In this document: positions 7,277 to 14,952 of the stretch, piece by piece
Layout of the letters: each line of letters opens with the position of its first letter
How positions within the stretch are numbered: the stretch's first letter is position 1
From: Calditerrivibrio sp.
GTDB lineage: Bacteria; Chrysiogenota; Deferribacteres; Deferribacterales; Calditerrivibrionaceae
Assembly (NCBI GenBank): GCA_020217115.1
Contig: JAIWOA010000031.1
Span: 1-15,291, forward strand
Reading direction: 5' to 3'
Length of the DNA stretch: 15,291 nt
The notes under the pieces: model-generated
What the model was told of the DNA's origin: nothing
The model's database searches: none
What the model saw: only the letters and a program-made list of their open reading frames with translations
Translations under genes and position numbers: made by a program

Positions 7277-7720
7277 CTAATTTTTGTTAAAATGTGGTCC
7301 ACCCCCAATTCTTTTGCCATGTCCTAAATGCTCATGTCTATGGGGATGATTTTGTTCATGATCATGGTCATGACTACTACATGAAGAGACAGACATCTCT
7401 TTTAACTCCCCTGATTTAAATTTTGCAAGATTAGAAGAGATATTCCCACGTTCACTTTGATAGACCTTTATGCCAAGACTATTGAGTCTACTAAGTGCTC
7501 CTCCACCTATGCCACCGACGACTACTGCATCGATCTTTTGATTTGCAAGTGCAATTGCAGGATTGCAAGAACCATGGATATGGTTTGCATTCATATTTTC
7601 TGTTACAAAACAGGAATCTGTTTCTGTGTCTACTACCAAAAATTTTGAAGCCGAACCGAAGTGTCCATACACAGGACCTTCTAAACCTTTCTCATGATTC
7701 ACTGGAAAACATACTCTCAT
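7277..7720 (-). CDS. NifX/NifB-C-terminal-like protein (dinitrogenase Fe-Mo cofactor family) with His-rich tail
   Basis: Residues 1-110 resemble the Nitro_FeMo-Co fold (PF02579) that binds iron-sulfur or iron-molybdenum clusters: a PVNHEKGLEGPVYGHFGSA start with the characteristic HFG, then CNPAIALANQKIDAVVVGG and IGGGALSRLNSLGIKVY. Stand-alone members are common in anaerobes without nitrogenase, and nothing here indicates nitrogen fixation. Residues 114-143 form an unusual tail with nine histidines (117-143) after a Cys at 114, suggesting metal binding or storage. GGAGG at proper spacing supports the start. The gene overlaps the DUF134 regulator by 29 nt, so both come from one promoter. The cluster or metal bound is unknown. 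Confidence 0.85.
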   Translation of the reverse strand: MRVCFPVNHEKGLEGPVYGHFGSASKFLVVDTETDSCFVTENMNANHIHGSCNPAIALANQKIDAVVVGGIGGGALSRLNSLGIKVYQSERGNISSNLAKFKSGELKEMSVSSCSSHDHDHEQNHPHRHEHLGHGKRIGGGPHFNKN

Positions 7721-8015
7721 TTAATTCCTCCTTTTGTTCTCTATCTGAGATTATTATTGCCATATTTTCTGTTAACGCTTTAACTAATTTCTTTCTTCCA
7801 CTATAAAGAAGCCTTTGAACCGTTCCCCTTGATATACCCATCCTCTCTCCTGCTTCAGATTGGCTTAGATCTTCTAAATCACATAACTTCATACTTTCCA
7901 ATTCATCGTGGTATAAAAACTCAATGTTTGATGCTTTAATGGGGACACCTGCAGGTTTAAATAACCTTTGTCCATTCATCATACTGCATCTTCTAAATTT
8001 CCTTTTTCTTGGCAT
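7692..8015 (-). CDS. DUF134/UPF0251 family DNA-binding protein
   Basis: This 107-residue protein has the DUF134 (PF02001) layout: a basic MPRKRKFRRC start, the FKPAGVPI segment, and DELESMKLCDLEDLSQSEAG leading into a sigma-region-4-like helix-turn-helix at about 50-70 (SQSEAGERMGISRGTVQRLL), then SGRKKLVKAL. Members are predicted transcription regulators and often sit beside NifX-like genes, as here. GAGG 6 nt before the ATG fixes the start. A perfect palindrome lies at the predicted transcription start just upstream, so autoregulation of this gene and the NifX-like gene is a reasonable inference. The N-terminal Cys10 and Cys45 might sense metal or redox state, but this is speculative. Confidence 0.88.
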   Translation of the reverse strand: MPRKRKFRRCSMMNGQRLFKPAGVPIKASNIEFLYHDELESMKLCDLEDLSQSEAGERMGISRGTVQRLLYSGRKKLVKALTENMAIIISDREQKEELNESMFSSES

Positions 8016-8030
8016 TGATAACCTCTATAA

Positions 8031-8044
8031 TGTGCATATGCACA
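8031..8044. promoter_or_regulatory. Perfect 14-bp palindrome, candidate operator of the DUF134/NifX-like operon
   Basis: TGTGCATATGCACA is a perfect palindrome abutting the -10 box of the operon promoter and spanning the predicted start near 8038. A repressor bound there would block initiation. The DUF134 protein encoded 15 bp away is the obvious candidate binder. Confidence 0.7.
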
Positions 8045-8072
8045 AATATAAGACGATAAAATATTTTGTCAA
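8045..8072 (-). promoter_or_regulatory. Promoter of the DUF134/NifX-like operon
   Basis: On the minus strand a perfect TTGACA (8072-8067) and TATATT (8050-8045, 5/6) are 16 bp apart. The start site would fall inside the adjacent palindrome. Confidence 0.75.
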
Positions 8073-8082
8073 GATATTTTTA

Positions 8083-8111
8083 TTGATAAAATGATAAATT
8101 AGGGATATAAC
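8083..8111 (+). promoter_or_regulatory. Promoter of the OmpA-family gene
   Basis: TTGATA (8083-8088, 5/6) and TATAAC (8106-8111, 5/6) have the ideal 17-bp spacing. The start near 8118 gives a leader of about 40 nt with AAGGAG before the ATG at 8158. It is divergent from the DUF134 promoter, with the two -35 boxes about 10 bp apart. Confidence 0.7.
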
Positions 8112-8157
8112 CACATTTAATTGTTCTATTATAAAAATAGATTGAAAAGGAGAGAAG

Positions 8158-9447
8158 ATGAAGAAACTTGTTTTGAGTTTTATGGCAGTTTTTTTTGCTA
8201 TTGGTGTGATGGCAGCTGATTACAATTATTCACTGTCGCCGTATCTTGGCTATCACTTTTTTAGTGATGAAAGGGACATGAAGGATAAACCTGAGATAGG
8301 GTTAAAGGTAGAAAGATTTTTAAATGAAAATCTTGGTTTTGAGATAGGTTTGGGATATGTCCCTACGAAAAAAGATTCAGATGGTAGTAATAATGATATG
8401 CTTCAGCATCACATACATTTAAAATATTATTTAATGGAAATGAATAAACTTAAACCATATGTTGCTGGTGGTTTGGGTGGAGATCTTACAAGGGGGATGA
8501 ATATTGGACCTTCTTTAGCTATTGGTGCTCGATATGATATTAAAGAAAATATGGGTGTATTTGGTGAATTAAGAGATAATTTTCTATTTGGTGATGGCAA
8601 TGATGTTATAGCTATGGTTGGTTTAAGTTTTTATATAGGTAAAAAGACAAAACCTATCCTTGATTCTGATGGTGATGGTGTAAACGATAATTTAGATAAA
8701 TGTCCCAATACTCCAAAGGGGGTAAAGGTTGATAGTGAAGGTTGCCCCCTTGACTCAGACAAGGATGGTGTATATGACTATCTTGACAAATGTCCCGGAA
8801 CACCAAATGGTGTAAAGGTAGACAAAGATGGTTGCCCCCTTGACTCAGACAAGGATGGTGTATACGACTATCTTGACAAATGCCCCGGAACACCAGAGGG
8901 TGTAAAGGTAGATAAAGATGGTTGTCCCCTTGACTCAGACAAGGATGGTGTATACGACTATCTTGACAAATGTCCCGGAACACCAAATGGTGTAAAGGTA
9001 GACAAAGATGGTTGTCCCCTTGACTCAGACAAGGATGGTGTATTTGATGGACTTGATAAGTGTCCTGGCACTCCTAAAGGTTCTATAGTAGACAAGGATG
9101 GTTGTGAATTGTCCATAAGTCTTTTGATCCATTTTGATACCAATAAAGCTGTTGTAAAAGAGGAATACTATGATGAAATAGAGAAAGTTGCTAACTTTAT
9201 GAAAAATCATCCTGATATTAAAATAGAAATAGCTGGACATACAGATAGCAGGGGAGATAGGAATAAAAACATAGAACTTTCTCAATCAAGAGCAGAGGCA
9301 GTTATGGAGGTTTTGATAACAAAATTTGGTATTGAAAAATCAAAAATAAGTGCCAAAGGCTACGGTCCTGACAAACCAGTTGATACAAATGAGACTGAAG
9401 AGGGAAGAAGCAAAAACAGGAGAGTTGAGGCTGTTATCATAAAGTAG
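8158..9447 (+). CDS. OmpA-family outer-membrane protein with five TSP3-like calcium repeats
   Basis: The 429-residue precursor has a signal peptide (KK, hydrophobic core, cut after VMA at about 19), then an eight-strand-type beta-barrel region to about 165 rich in GxG and alternating strands (GLKVERF, LGFEIGLGY, GVFGELRDNF). Residues about 168-318 hold five 30-residue units of the form DSDKDGVYDYLDKCPGTP and KVDKDGCP, i.e. thrombospondin type-3-like repeats expected to bind calcium, each with two cysteines. The C-terminal OmpA domain (about 319-429) has IHFDTNKAVV, IAGHTDSRGDRNKNIELSQS with the Asp and Arg that hold peptidoglycan, and GRSKNRRVE. It probably anchors the outer membrane to the cell wall. 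It has its own promoter and strong terminator. Confidence 0.93.
   Translation: MKKLVLSFMAVFFAIGVMAADYNYSLSPYLGYHFFSDERDMKDKPEIGLKVERFLNENLGFEIGLGYVPTKKDSDGSNNDMLQHHIHLKYYLMEMNKLKPYVAGGLGGDLTRGMNIGPSLAIGARYDIKENMGVFGELRDNFLFGDGNDVIAMVGLSFYIGKKTKPILDSDGDGVNDNLDKCPNTPKGVKVDSEGCPLDSDKDGVYDYLDKCPGTPNGVKVDKDGCPLDSDKDGVYDYLDKCPGTPEGVKVDKDGCPLDSDKDGVYDYLDKCPGTPNGVKVDKDGCPLDSDKDGVFDGLDKCPGTPKGSIVDKDGCELSISLLIHFDTNKAVVKEEYYDEIEKVANFMKNHPDIKIEIAGHTDSRGDRNKNIELSQSRAEAVMEVLITKFGIEKSKISAKGYGPDKPVDTNETEEGRSKNRRVEAVIIK
8661..9110 (+). repeat. Five tandem 90-bp coding repeats in the OmpA-family gene
   Basis: Unit starts are 8661, 8751, 8841, 8931 and 9021. The three middle units are nearly identical: the second and fourth differ at 2 of 90 positions, while the third differs from the fourth at 4. 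The first and fifth are clearly diverged. Each unit encodes one calcium-type repeat of 30 residues, so gain or loss of units keeps the frame. Confidence 0.95.
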
Positions 9448-9467
9448 ATTATAAAATATGTTAGATT

Positions 9468-9505
9468 AACCGTATCCCACATGACTCTGTGGGGTACGGT
9501 TTTTT
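9468..9505 (+). terminator. Intrinsic terminator after the OmpA-family gene
   Basis: A 14-bp stem (9468-9481 with 9488-9501, one G-T wobble) with loop TGACTC runs into TTTTTT (9500-9505). It ends 16 nt before mscL, which therefore depends on read-through or an unseen promoter. Confidence 0.93.
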
Positions 9506-9521
9506 ATCTCTGGAGGTTTTT

Positions 9522-9899
9522 ATGCTGAGTGAATTTAAAAAGTTTATATTGAAGGGTAATGTAATAGATCTTGCAGTTGCTGTCATAATAGGTGGAGCAT
9601 TTAATCAGATTGTGAATTCAATGGTTGCAGATGTGATTACACCAATAATAGGTATAATGGGTGGCTCTCCAGATTTCTCCTCTATTAAATTGGGGCCTAT
9701 TTCCATAGGTAAATTTATAAATGCTGTGTTAAATTTCATAATAGTTGCTGCGGTTATATTCTTCGGTATTATCAAACCTATGAAGAAGTTACAAGAATTA
9801 TCAGCTAAGAAGGAAGAGAAAACTGCCACACCACAGCCAGCTACTCCTGAGGATGTTTTGCTCTTGAGGGAGATATTGGATGAGCTTAAAAAGAGGTAA
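9522..9899 (+). CDS. mscL: Large-conductance mechanosensitive channel
   Basis: MscL opens under membrane tension during osmotic downshock and releases solutes. The 125-residue protein is typical: N-terminal helix MLSEFKKFILKGN, first membrane helix VIDLAVAVIIGGAFNQIVNS with the pore-lining glycines, a periplasmic loop with SIKLGPISIG, second membrane helix INAVLNFIIVAAVIFFGI, KPMKKL, and a charged C-terminal bundle ending LLLREILDELKKR. GGAGG at 9512-9516 picks the ATG at 9522; the longer frame from 9489 would start inside the preceding terminator. Convergent with thiD across a shared terminator. Confidence 0.96.
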   Translation: MLSEFKKFILKGNVIDLAVAVIIGGAFNQIVNSMVADVITPIIGIMGGSPDFSSIKLGPISIGKFINAVLNFIIVAAVIFFGIIKPMKKLQELSAKKEEKTATPQPATPEDVLLLREILDELKKR

Positions 9900-9912
9900 A
9901 TTTTAGAGATTT

Positions 9913-9962
9913 AAAAATAGGTGGTTTAACCAAAAATATCTTTTGGCACCACCTATTATTTT
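9913..9962. terminator. Bidirectional terminator between mscL and thiD
   Basis: AATAGGTGGT (9916-9925) pairs with ACCACCTATT (9948-9957). An inner CCAAAA/TTTTGG stem lies beyond a small internal loop, and the end loop is ATATC. T-rich tracts follow on the plus strand (ATTTTTATTT) and on the minus strand (TTTTTAAA), so it can serve both convergent genes. Confidence 0.85.
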
Positions 9963-10753
9963 TATTTCAAAAAAAAGTGATTTAGGGGACCATGACCTTT
10001 ACCTATATTCATATCCTTCCCACTTAATATTGCATTATAAACATACCCCTTGGCTTTTCTCACAGATTCAGACAGTGTGTCACCTTTAGCTATATTTGCT
10101 GCTATTGTGGAAGCCATTGTACACCCTGTACCATGTGTATTTTTTGTATTTATCCTTTGCATGTAAAAAATATCAAAATTTTTACCATCATATAGCACAT
10201 CATAGGTAAGTTCGCCATCTAAATGCCCACCTTTCAATAGAACATTTCTTGAACCAAGTTTTTTTAATTTCTTGCAGGCTACTTTCATATCGTCAATATT
10301 TTCAATTTTATCAATATCTACAAGTACTTTTGCTTCTTCAATGTTAGGAGTTATAAGGTATGCAATGGGGACTAAAAGATTTTTTAATTTATCTATTGCA
10401 TTGTCTTGAAGTAATTTACTTCCACCTTTAGCAACCATCACAGGGTCAACGATCAATCTTTTAACATTGTATTTTCTCATTCTATCTGCAACTACACCAA
10501 TAATTTCTTCATTGGAAAGCATACCTATTTTTACTGCTGAGATATCAAAATCGTTGAAAACTGTGTCTATCTGACTAAAAATTATAGATAAGGGCAGATC
10601 AAAAATATCGGTTACTCCCATGGTATTTTGTGCAGTAATGGATGTAATGACTGAGATTCCATAGACACCGTTGGCAGCCATAGCCTTTAAATCTGCTTGA
10701 ATTCCTGCACCGGCTCCGCTATCTGAACCTGCAATAGTTAAAACCTGTTTCAT
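9962..10753 (-). CDS. thiD: Hydroxymethylpyrimidine / phosphomethylpyrimidine kinase
   Basis: ThiD phosphorylates HMP and then HMP phosphate to the pyrophosphate used in thiamine synthesis. The 263 residues form a ribokinase-fold enzyme: IAGSDSGAGAGIQADLK at 7-23 for substrate binding, AVKIGMLS, VDPVMVAKGG at 102-111, ITPNIEEAKVL, LLKGGH, and the anion-hole motif HGTGC at 207-211 in NTHGTGCTMAS. All key features are intact. TAGGAG before the ATG supports the start. It lies 17 nt after dnaE as the last gene of the mobB-dnaE-thiD operon. Confidence 0.95.
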   Translation of the reverse strand: MKQVLTIAGSDSGAGAGIQADLKAMAANGVYGISVITSITAQNTMGVTDIFDLPLSIIFSQIDTVFNDFDISAVKIGMLSNEEIIGVVADRMRKYNVKRLIVDPVMVAKGGSKLLQDNAIDKLKNLLVPIAYLITPNIEEAKVLVDIDKIENIDDMKVACKKLKKLGSRNVLLKGGHLDGELTYDVLYDGKNFDIFYMQRINTKNTHGTGCTMASTIAANIAKGDTLSESVRKAKGYVYNAILSGKDMNIGKGHGPLNHFFLK

Positions 10754-10770
10754 ACAAATCTCCTATATTG

Positions 10771-13700
10771 TTAATTTGAACTATATTGGTTTAGCGAGCT
10801 GACAATAGTTATATTATTCTCTCCCAGTATATCGTTTAATTGACTTAAAAGAGCAAAGCCCGGTTTTACTTTATATTTTTCACCAGCTTTAATCTCTGCA
10901 GAAAACTTTCCAGGATCATTGATAATAAATTTTACCCATGCATTCCCTTTATAGCTTTCAATTAAACTATGTATCCTATCTATATTATTTTCCGTAAATC
11001 CAATGAGATTTATGTTGATAGTAATCCCTTCTATAAGATTCTCCATAGCTTCGTTGGGTTCGAATAATTCATTTACAGTTACAGATTTTCTTTCGCCATT
11101 TGAACTATATCTGCCTTTAACTATAATTATTCTATCTTCCTCTAAAATATTTGCATACTCTTTGTAGAGAGATGGAAACAGTACAATATCAAAACTACCT
11201 TCCAGATCCTCTATGGTTACAAAGGCCATCTTCTCTCCATTTTTTGTAGAGTGGTTTTTAATACTTTTTATTATTCCACCCACAACTACATCAAAATCTT
11301 CCTTTGCAGATTCGAGGTCTGAGGAAGATACTGTAAGGGATGAAAGTATATTACTGTATGATGATAGTGGATGGTTTGAGAGATAAAATCCCAGAAGCTC
11401 TTTCTCCATTTTCAAAAGTTCATGTTCAGAATACTCATCATCATTTTCTAAATAAAACTCCTCTTCATTGGAACCTAGAAGTTCATCAATGGTCATTATC
11501 CCCATTTCCCTATTCTTTTGCTTCGATTGTCCATATTCTATGACATTGTCGATAATATTAACAAGATTCTTTCTCCCCTTTTTAAATTCATCAAAAACCC
11601 CTGCTTTTATTAGTGATTCTAAAACTTTTCTGTTTACAAGCCTTAAATCTACTCTGCTGCAAAAATCATAAATACTTTTAAATATACCTTCTTCTCTGGC
11701 CTTTAGAATGGAATCTATGGCTGCAAAACCAACATTTTTAATTGCTCCAAGACCAAATCTTATGGAGGATTCATCTATTGTAAAATCCTTATTGCTTTCA
11801 TTTATTGAAGGGGGTAAAACCTTTATCCCCATTTTTTTGCATTCCTCTATGAAAACAACTATTTTATCCCCTTTATCAAGTTCTGAAGATAAAAGCTGTG
11901 ACATATACTCTACCGGGAAATGTGCCTTTAAATAGGCTGTTTGGTATGATATCATGGCATAAGCTGCTGAATGGCTTTTGTTAAAACCGTAGTCTGCGAA
12001 TTTCTCCATCAGATTAAATATCTCTTCAGCTATCCTTATGTCGAAGCCTCTCTTTTGGGCACCTTCTATATTCAGTTCTTTACTCCCATAGAGAAATATC
12101 TCTTTCTGTTTTTTCATCTCCTCAGGTTTTTTCTTCCCCATAGCCCTTCTCAATAGGTCTGCACTTCCAAGACTATAACCTGCAATTACCTGGGCAATTT
12201 GCATAACCTGTTCCTGATAAACTAAAATACCATATGTGTCTTCAAGTATCGGTTCAAGTTCTGGTAAAAGGTAGGTAACCTTCTGCTCACCATGTTTTCT
12301 TTTCACAAAGTCATCAAGCATTCCACTGCCCATTGGCCCGGGTCTATATAGGGCAACTAATGCAATTATATCTTCAAATTTATTCGGTTTTAGTTTTTTT
12401 AGAAGTGCTTTCATCCCCGCACTTTCAAGCTGGAAAACACCGCTTGTTTCTCCACTTGACAGTAGTTCATAGGTTTTTTTATCATTTAAAGGGAGATTTG
12501 TTAAATCAAAATCATTATTGTACCTTTTTTTTATCAATTTTACAGTTGCATCTATTACAGTTAAGTTCTTTAAACCGAGGAAATCAAATTTTACTAACCC
12601 AACTTCTTCAATGGTATTTTTTTCAAATTGGGTTAGAATCTCTTTTTCTTGACCTATACAAAGGGGGACATATTCAATTAATGGACGGTCAGCTATAACT
12701 ATTCCTGCTGCATGCATACCTGTTTGTCTGAGCAATCCCTCCAATTTCATTGCATTTGTCAGGAGATCCTCCCCTTTTTCTATCTGTTTTATATTCTTTT
12801 CTAAATCCCTATCTTCCCTAAGAGCTCTTTCCAATGTCATACCGGGGTTTTCTGGTATCATTTTTGCAACTTTATCAGCAACTTTTAAAGGTATTTCCAA
12901 AACTCTTGCCACGTCTCTGATGACACCCCTTGCCAGAAGCTGACCAAAGGTAACTATTTGTGCGACTTTGTCACTTCCATATTTATTGATGACGTATTTT
13001 ATTACATCATCCCTTTTATTTTTACAAAAATCTATATCAAAGTCTGGCATACTTTTTCTTTCAGGGTTTAAAAATCGCTCAAAAAGAAGGTTAAATTTTA
13101 TTGGATCTATGTCTGTAATTCCAAGAGCATATGCCACTAATGAACCAGCTCCAGATCCCCTTCCTGGACCTACCGGGATGTCATGTTCCCTTGCATAATT
13201 TATAAAATCCCATACTATTAAATAGTATCCTGCATAATTCTTTTCTATAATTATTTTTAACTCAAAGTTGAGTCGTTCGTTATATTTCTTGTGTTCTGAT
13301 GCGGGTATTTTTACCAACCTTTTGTGCAAACCCTCCCTTGCAAGATGCTCAAAGTATGTTTCAACGGTGTAATTCTCAGGAACTTTGTATGCTGGTAGGT
13401 GTGTTTTCCCCAATTCTATATTTACATTACACATCTCAGCTATTTTCAGTGTATTCGTACATGCCTCAGGTATTTCTGAAAAATCCTCCCACATCTCCTG
13501 TGGAGATTTTACATACAGTTGATCTGAATGAAATTCTAATTTATCCCTATTGGAAAGTGTTGTCTGCATCTGGATGCACATGAGTATCTGATGAGCAATA
13601 TGGTCACCTTTGTCAAGATAGTGACAGTCATTTGTGGCAACCAATGGAATCCCTGATTTTTTAGATATTTTTATCAGTTCACTATTTACTTTTTTTTGTT

Positions 13701-14253
13701 CAGGGATACCATTTTCCTGTATCTCAAGATAAAAATTGTTTTTACCAAGGATATCTTCATATTCCTTTGCCGCCCTCATTGCACCTTCCAGATCATCCTT
13801 CAGTATGTATCTTGGTACTTCTCCAGCCATACATGCTGACAGACCTATAAGCCCCTCTGAATGTTTTGATAGTAACTCTTTATCAATCCTTGGTTTGTAA
13901 TAAAAACCTTCAATTTGTGCCATACTTACAAGGTATTGTAAATTACTTAAACCTTTGTTATTTTTGGCAAGAAGAATCAGGTGATAGTTTTTATCCTCAC
14001 CTTTTTCATAGTTTCTATTTCTGCGGTCGTCTGGGGCTACATATACTTCACAACCTATTATCGGCTTAATTTTATTTGCAATCGATTTTTTGTAAAAGTC
14101 TATTACACCGTACATGGTTCCATGGTCTGTAACAGCAACAGCTCTGGATCCAAATTTATTAAGTTTATCAATTAGTTTATTAAGCTGTATGGCCCCATCA
14201 AGGAGTGAGTATTGGCTATGAAGATGGAGATGAACAAATTCTCTGTTTGGCAT
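10771..14253 (-). CDS. dnaE: DNA polymerase III subunit alpha
   Basis: DnaE is the replicative DNA polymerase. The 1160 residues match the family. The N-terminal PHP domain (about 1-280) keeps what look like all metal ligands: HLHLH with His10 and His12, Asp19, TDH at 42-44, GCE with Glu69, His91, Cys141, and NDCH with Asp209 and His211. The palm has GPGRGSGAGS at 362-371, the catalytic PDFDIDF with Asp404 and Asp406, and the third Asp557 in KFDFLGLKNL. TGMHAAGIVI near 511 and YGFNKSHSAAYA follow in the fingers. The helix-hairpin-helix region, a C-terminal OB fold (about 980-1060) and a tail complete it. Where E. coli has its internal clamp-binding motif, GIMTIDELLG (918-927) is seen, a poor match. 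The start is 5 nt after mobB, with GGAG overlapping the mobB end. Confidence 0.97.
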   Translation of the reverse strand: MPNREFVHLHLHSQYSLLDGAIQLNKLIDKLNKFGSRAVAVTDHGTMYGVIDFYKKSIANKIKPIIGCEVYVAPDDRRNRNYEKGEDKNYHLILLAKNNKGLSNLQYLVSMAQIEGFYYKPRIDKELLSKHSEGLIGLSACMAGEVPRYILKDDLEGAMRAAKEYEDILGKNNFYLEIQENGIPEQKKVNSELIKISKKSGIPLVATNDCHYLDKGDHIAHQILMCIQMQTTLSNRDKLEFHSDQLYVKSPQEMWEDFSEIPEACTNTLKIAEMCNVNIELGKTHLPAYKVPENYTVETYFEHLAREGLHKRLVKIPASEHKKYNERLNFELKIIIEKNYAGYYLIVWDFINYAREHDIPVGPGRGSGAGSLVAYALGITDIDPIKFNLLFERFLNPERKSMPDFDIDFCKNKRDDVIKYVINKYGSDKVAQIVTFGQLLARGVIRDVARVLEIPLKVADKVAKMIPENPGMTLERALREDRDLEKNIKQIEKGEDLLTNAMKLEGLLRQTGMHAAGIVIADRPLIEYVPLCIGQEKEILTQFEKNTIEEVGLVKFDFLGLKNLTVIDATVKLIKKRYNNDFDLTNLPLNDKKTYELLSSGETSGVFQLESAGMKALLKKLKPNKFEDIIALVALYRPGPMGSGMLDDFVKRKHGEQKVTYLLPELEPILEDTYGILVYQEQVMQIAQVIAGYSLGSADLLRRAMGKKKPEEMKKQKEIFLYGSKELNIEGAQKRGFDIRIAEEIFNLMEKFADYGFNKSHSAAYAMISYQTAYLKAHFPVEYMSQLLSSELDKGDKIVVFIEECKKMGIKVLPPSINESNKDFTIDESSIRFGLGAIKNVGFAAIDSILKAREEGIFKSIYDFCSRVDLRLVNRKVLESLIKAGVFDEFKKGRKNLVNIIDNVIEYGQSKQKNREMGIMTIDELLGSNEEEFYLENDDEYSEHELLKMEKELLGFYLSNHPLSSYSNILSSLTVSSSDLESAKEDFDVVVGGIIKSIKNHSTKNGEKMAFVTIEDLEGSFDIVLFPSLYKEYANILEEDRIIIVKGRYSSNGERKSVTVNELFEPNEAMENLIEGITININLIGFTENNIDRIHSLIESYKGNAWVKFIINDPGKFSAEIKAGEKYKVKPGFALLSQLNDILGENNITIVSSLNQYSSN

Positions 14254-14258
14254 TCAAG

Positions 14259-14918
14259 TTACTCCGATTTTTTGTTGATATCTATGTTTATGCTATCAAA
14301 TTCTATGAATTTCAGACTCATCAGCATTTTTTTTAAAATTTCCCCTTTTTGTTCATCGATTCCAGTGATCTTGATATTTATATTGTTTGGTTTTATAATC
14401 TTTTCAATAAATGATACAATTGATTCAAAATCGTTAATATCAAAGATAACTGGATTAGTTTTACATCCAGATTTAGCTAATCTGCTATTAATTTCTTCTA
14501 AATTAGCATTTGTGGCTATACCAACAAGGTGTGGATTATCAAACATAACAGGTTGGTTACCATTTTCTATACGATATACTTCTATCTTAGGAACGTTGCT
14601 CTTTTTATAACCTTCTGTTATTATTATATCTACATCTGAAAAATATCTCACAATTATCTCTTCAATTGTTAATTCTAAATTTTCATGGGATTTAACAAAA
14701 GCGATCTTTTCGGAGGATGAAATGGTGGAGATTAAAGCTCCTGCATCTTTAAACCTGTAAGAGTCTTTGCCCGGCTTATCTATTTCAAATCTGTGTGCAT
14801 CATGTTTTATTGCACCAACTTTATAGCCATCTTCGGTTAGTTTCTTTATAACTTTTTCAATTAGTGTAGTCTTCCCACTTCCAGAACTACCCACAAAGGA
14901 TATAACAGATTTATACAT
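14259..14918 (-). CDS. mobB: Molybdopterin-guanine dinucleotide biosynthesis adapter MobB, with C-terminal extension
   Basis: MobB is a P-loop GTPase-like accessory protein for attaching a nucleotide to molybdenum cofactor. The 219 residues begin MYKSVISF, then Walker A GSSGSGKTT at 10-18, VGAIKHDAHRFEIDKPGKDS near 46-65, KDAGA, and IIITEGYKKSNVPKIEVYR. A start at 14981 would add 21 residues but is rejected: it has no ribosome binding site and lies in the -35 box, while AGAAGG stands 5 nt before 14918. About 40 residues after the usual end (from roughly 178: NNINIKITGIDEQKGEILKK) are an extension I do not recognise. First gene of the operon with dnaE and thiD; the pairing with a polymerase is probably only transcriptional. 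Confidence 0.88.
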   Translation of the reverse strand: MYKSVISFVGSSGSGKTTLIEKVIKKLTEDGYKVGAIKHDAHRFEIDKPGKDSYRFKDAGALISTISSSEKIAFVKSHENLELTIEEIIVRYFSDVDIIITEGYKKSNVPKIEVYRIENGNQPVMFDNPHLVGIATNANLEEINSRLAKSGCKTNPVIFDINDFESIVSFIEKIIKPNNINIKITGIDEQKGEILKKMLMSLKFIEFDSINIDINKKSE

Positions 14919-14952
14919 AAAACCCTTCTTATTTTCAAAAATATTGTCAAAT

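Noticed and set aside
7269..7287. AT-only hairpin ACAAAAAT/ATTTTTGT at the NifX-like stop codon, as terminator
   Set aside because: The stem has almost no GC pairs and no clean T-run follows; weak evidence only.
7277..7720. Nitrogen-fixation locus
   Set aside because: Only one NifX-like protein is present, with no nifHDK or nifB; stand-alone members are common in non-fixing anaerobes.
8058..8080. AAAATAT/ATATTTT inverted arms around the DUF134 -35 box, as a second operator
   Set aside because: The arms are pure A/T in an AT-rich spacer and could easily arise by chance.
8661..9110. CRISPR-like array from regularly spaced repeats
   Set aside because: The 90-bp units are contiguous, in frame, and encode a calcium-binding repeat; there are no unique spacers.
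8654..9143. Minus-strand open frames with repeated HHPCLSQG-like peptides
   Set aside because: They are antisense shadows of the 90-bp repeats in the OmpA-type gene, with no start signals of their own.
9489..9521. N-terminal extension of MscL
   Set aside because: It would begin within the terminator stem; the ribosome binding site and family alignment place the start at 9522.
11340..14175. Several plus-strand open frames opposite dnaE
   Set aside because: They lie antisense to an intact, conserved polymerase gene, are short, and resemble no protein family; they are composition artefacts.
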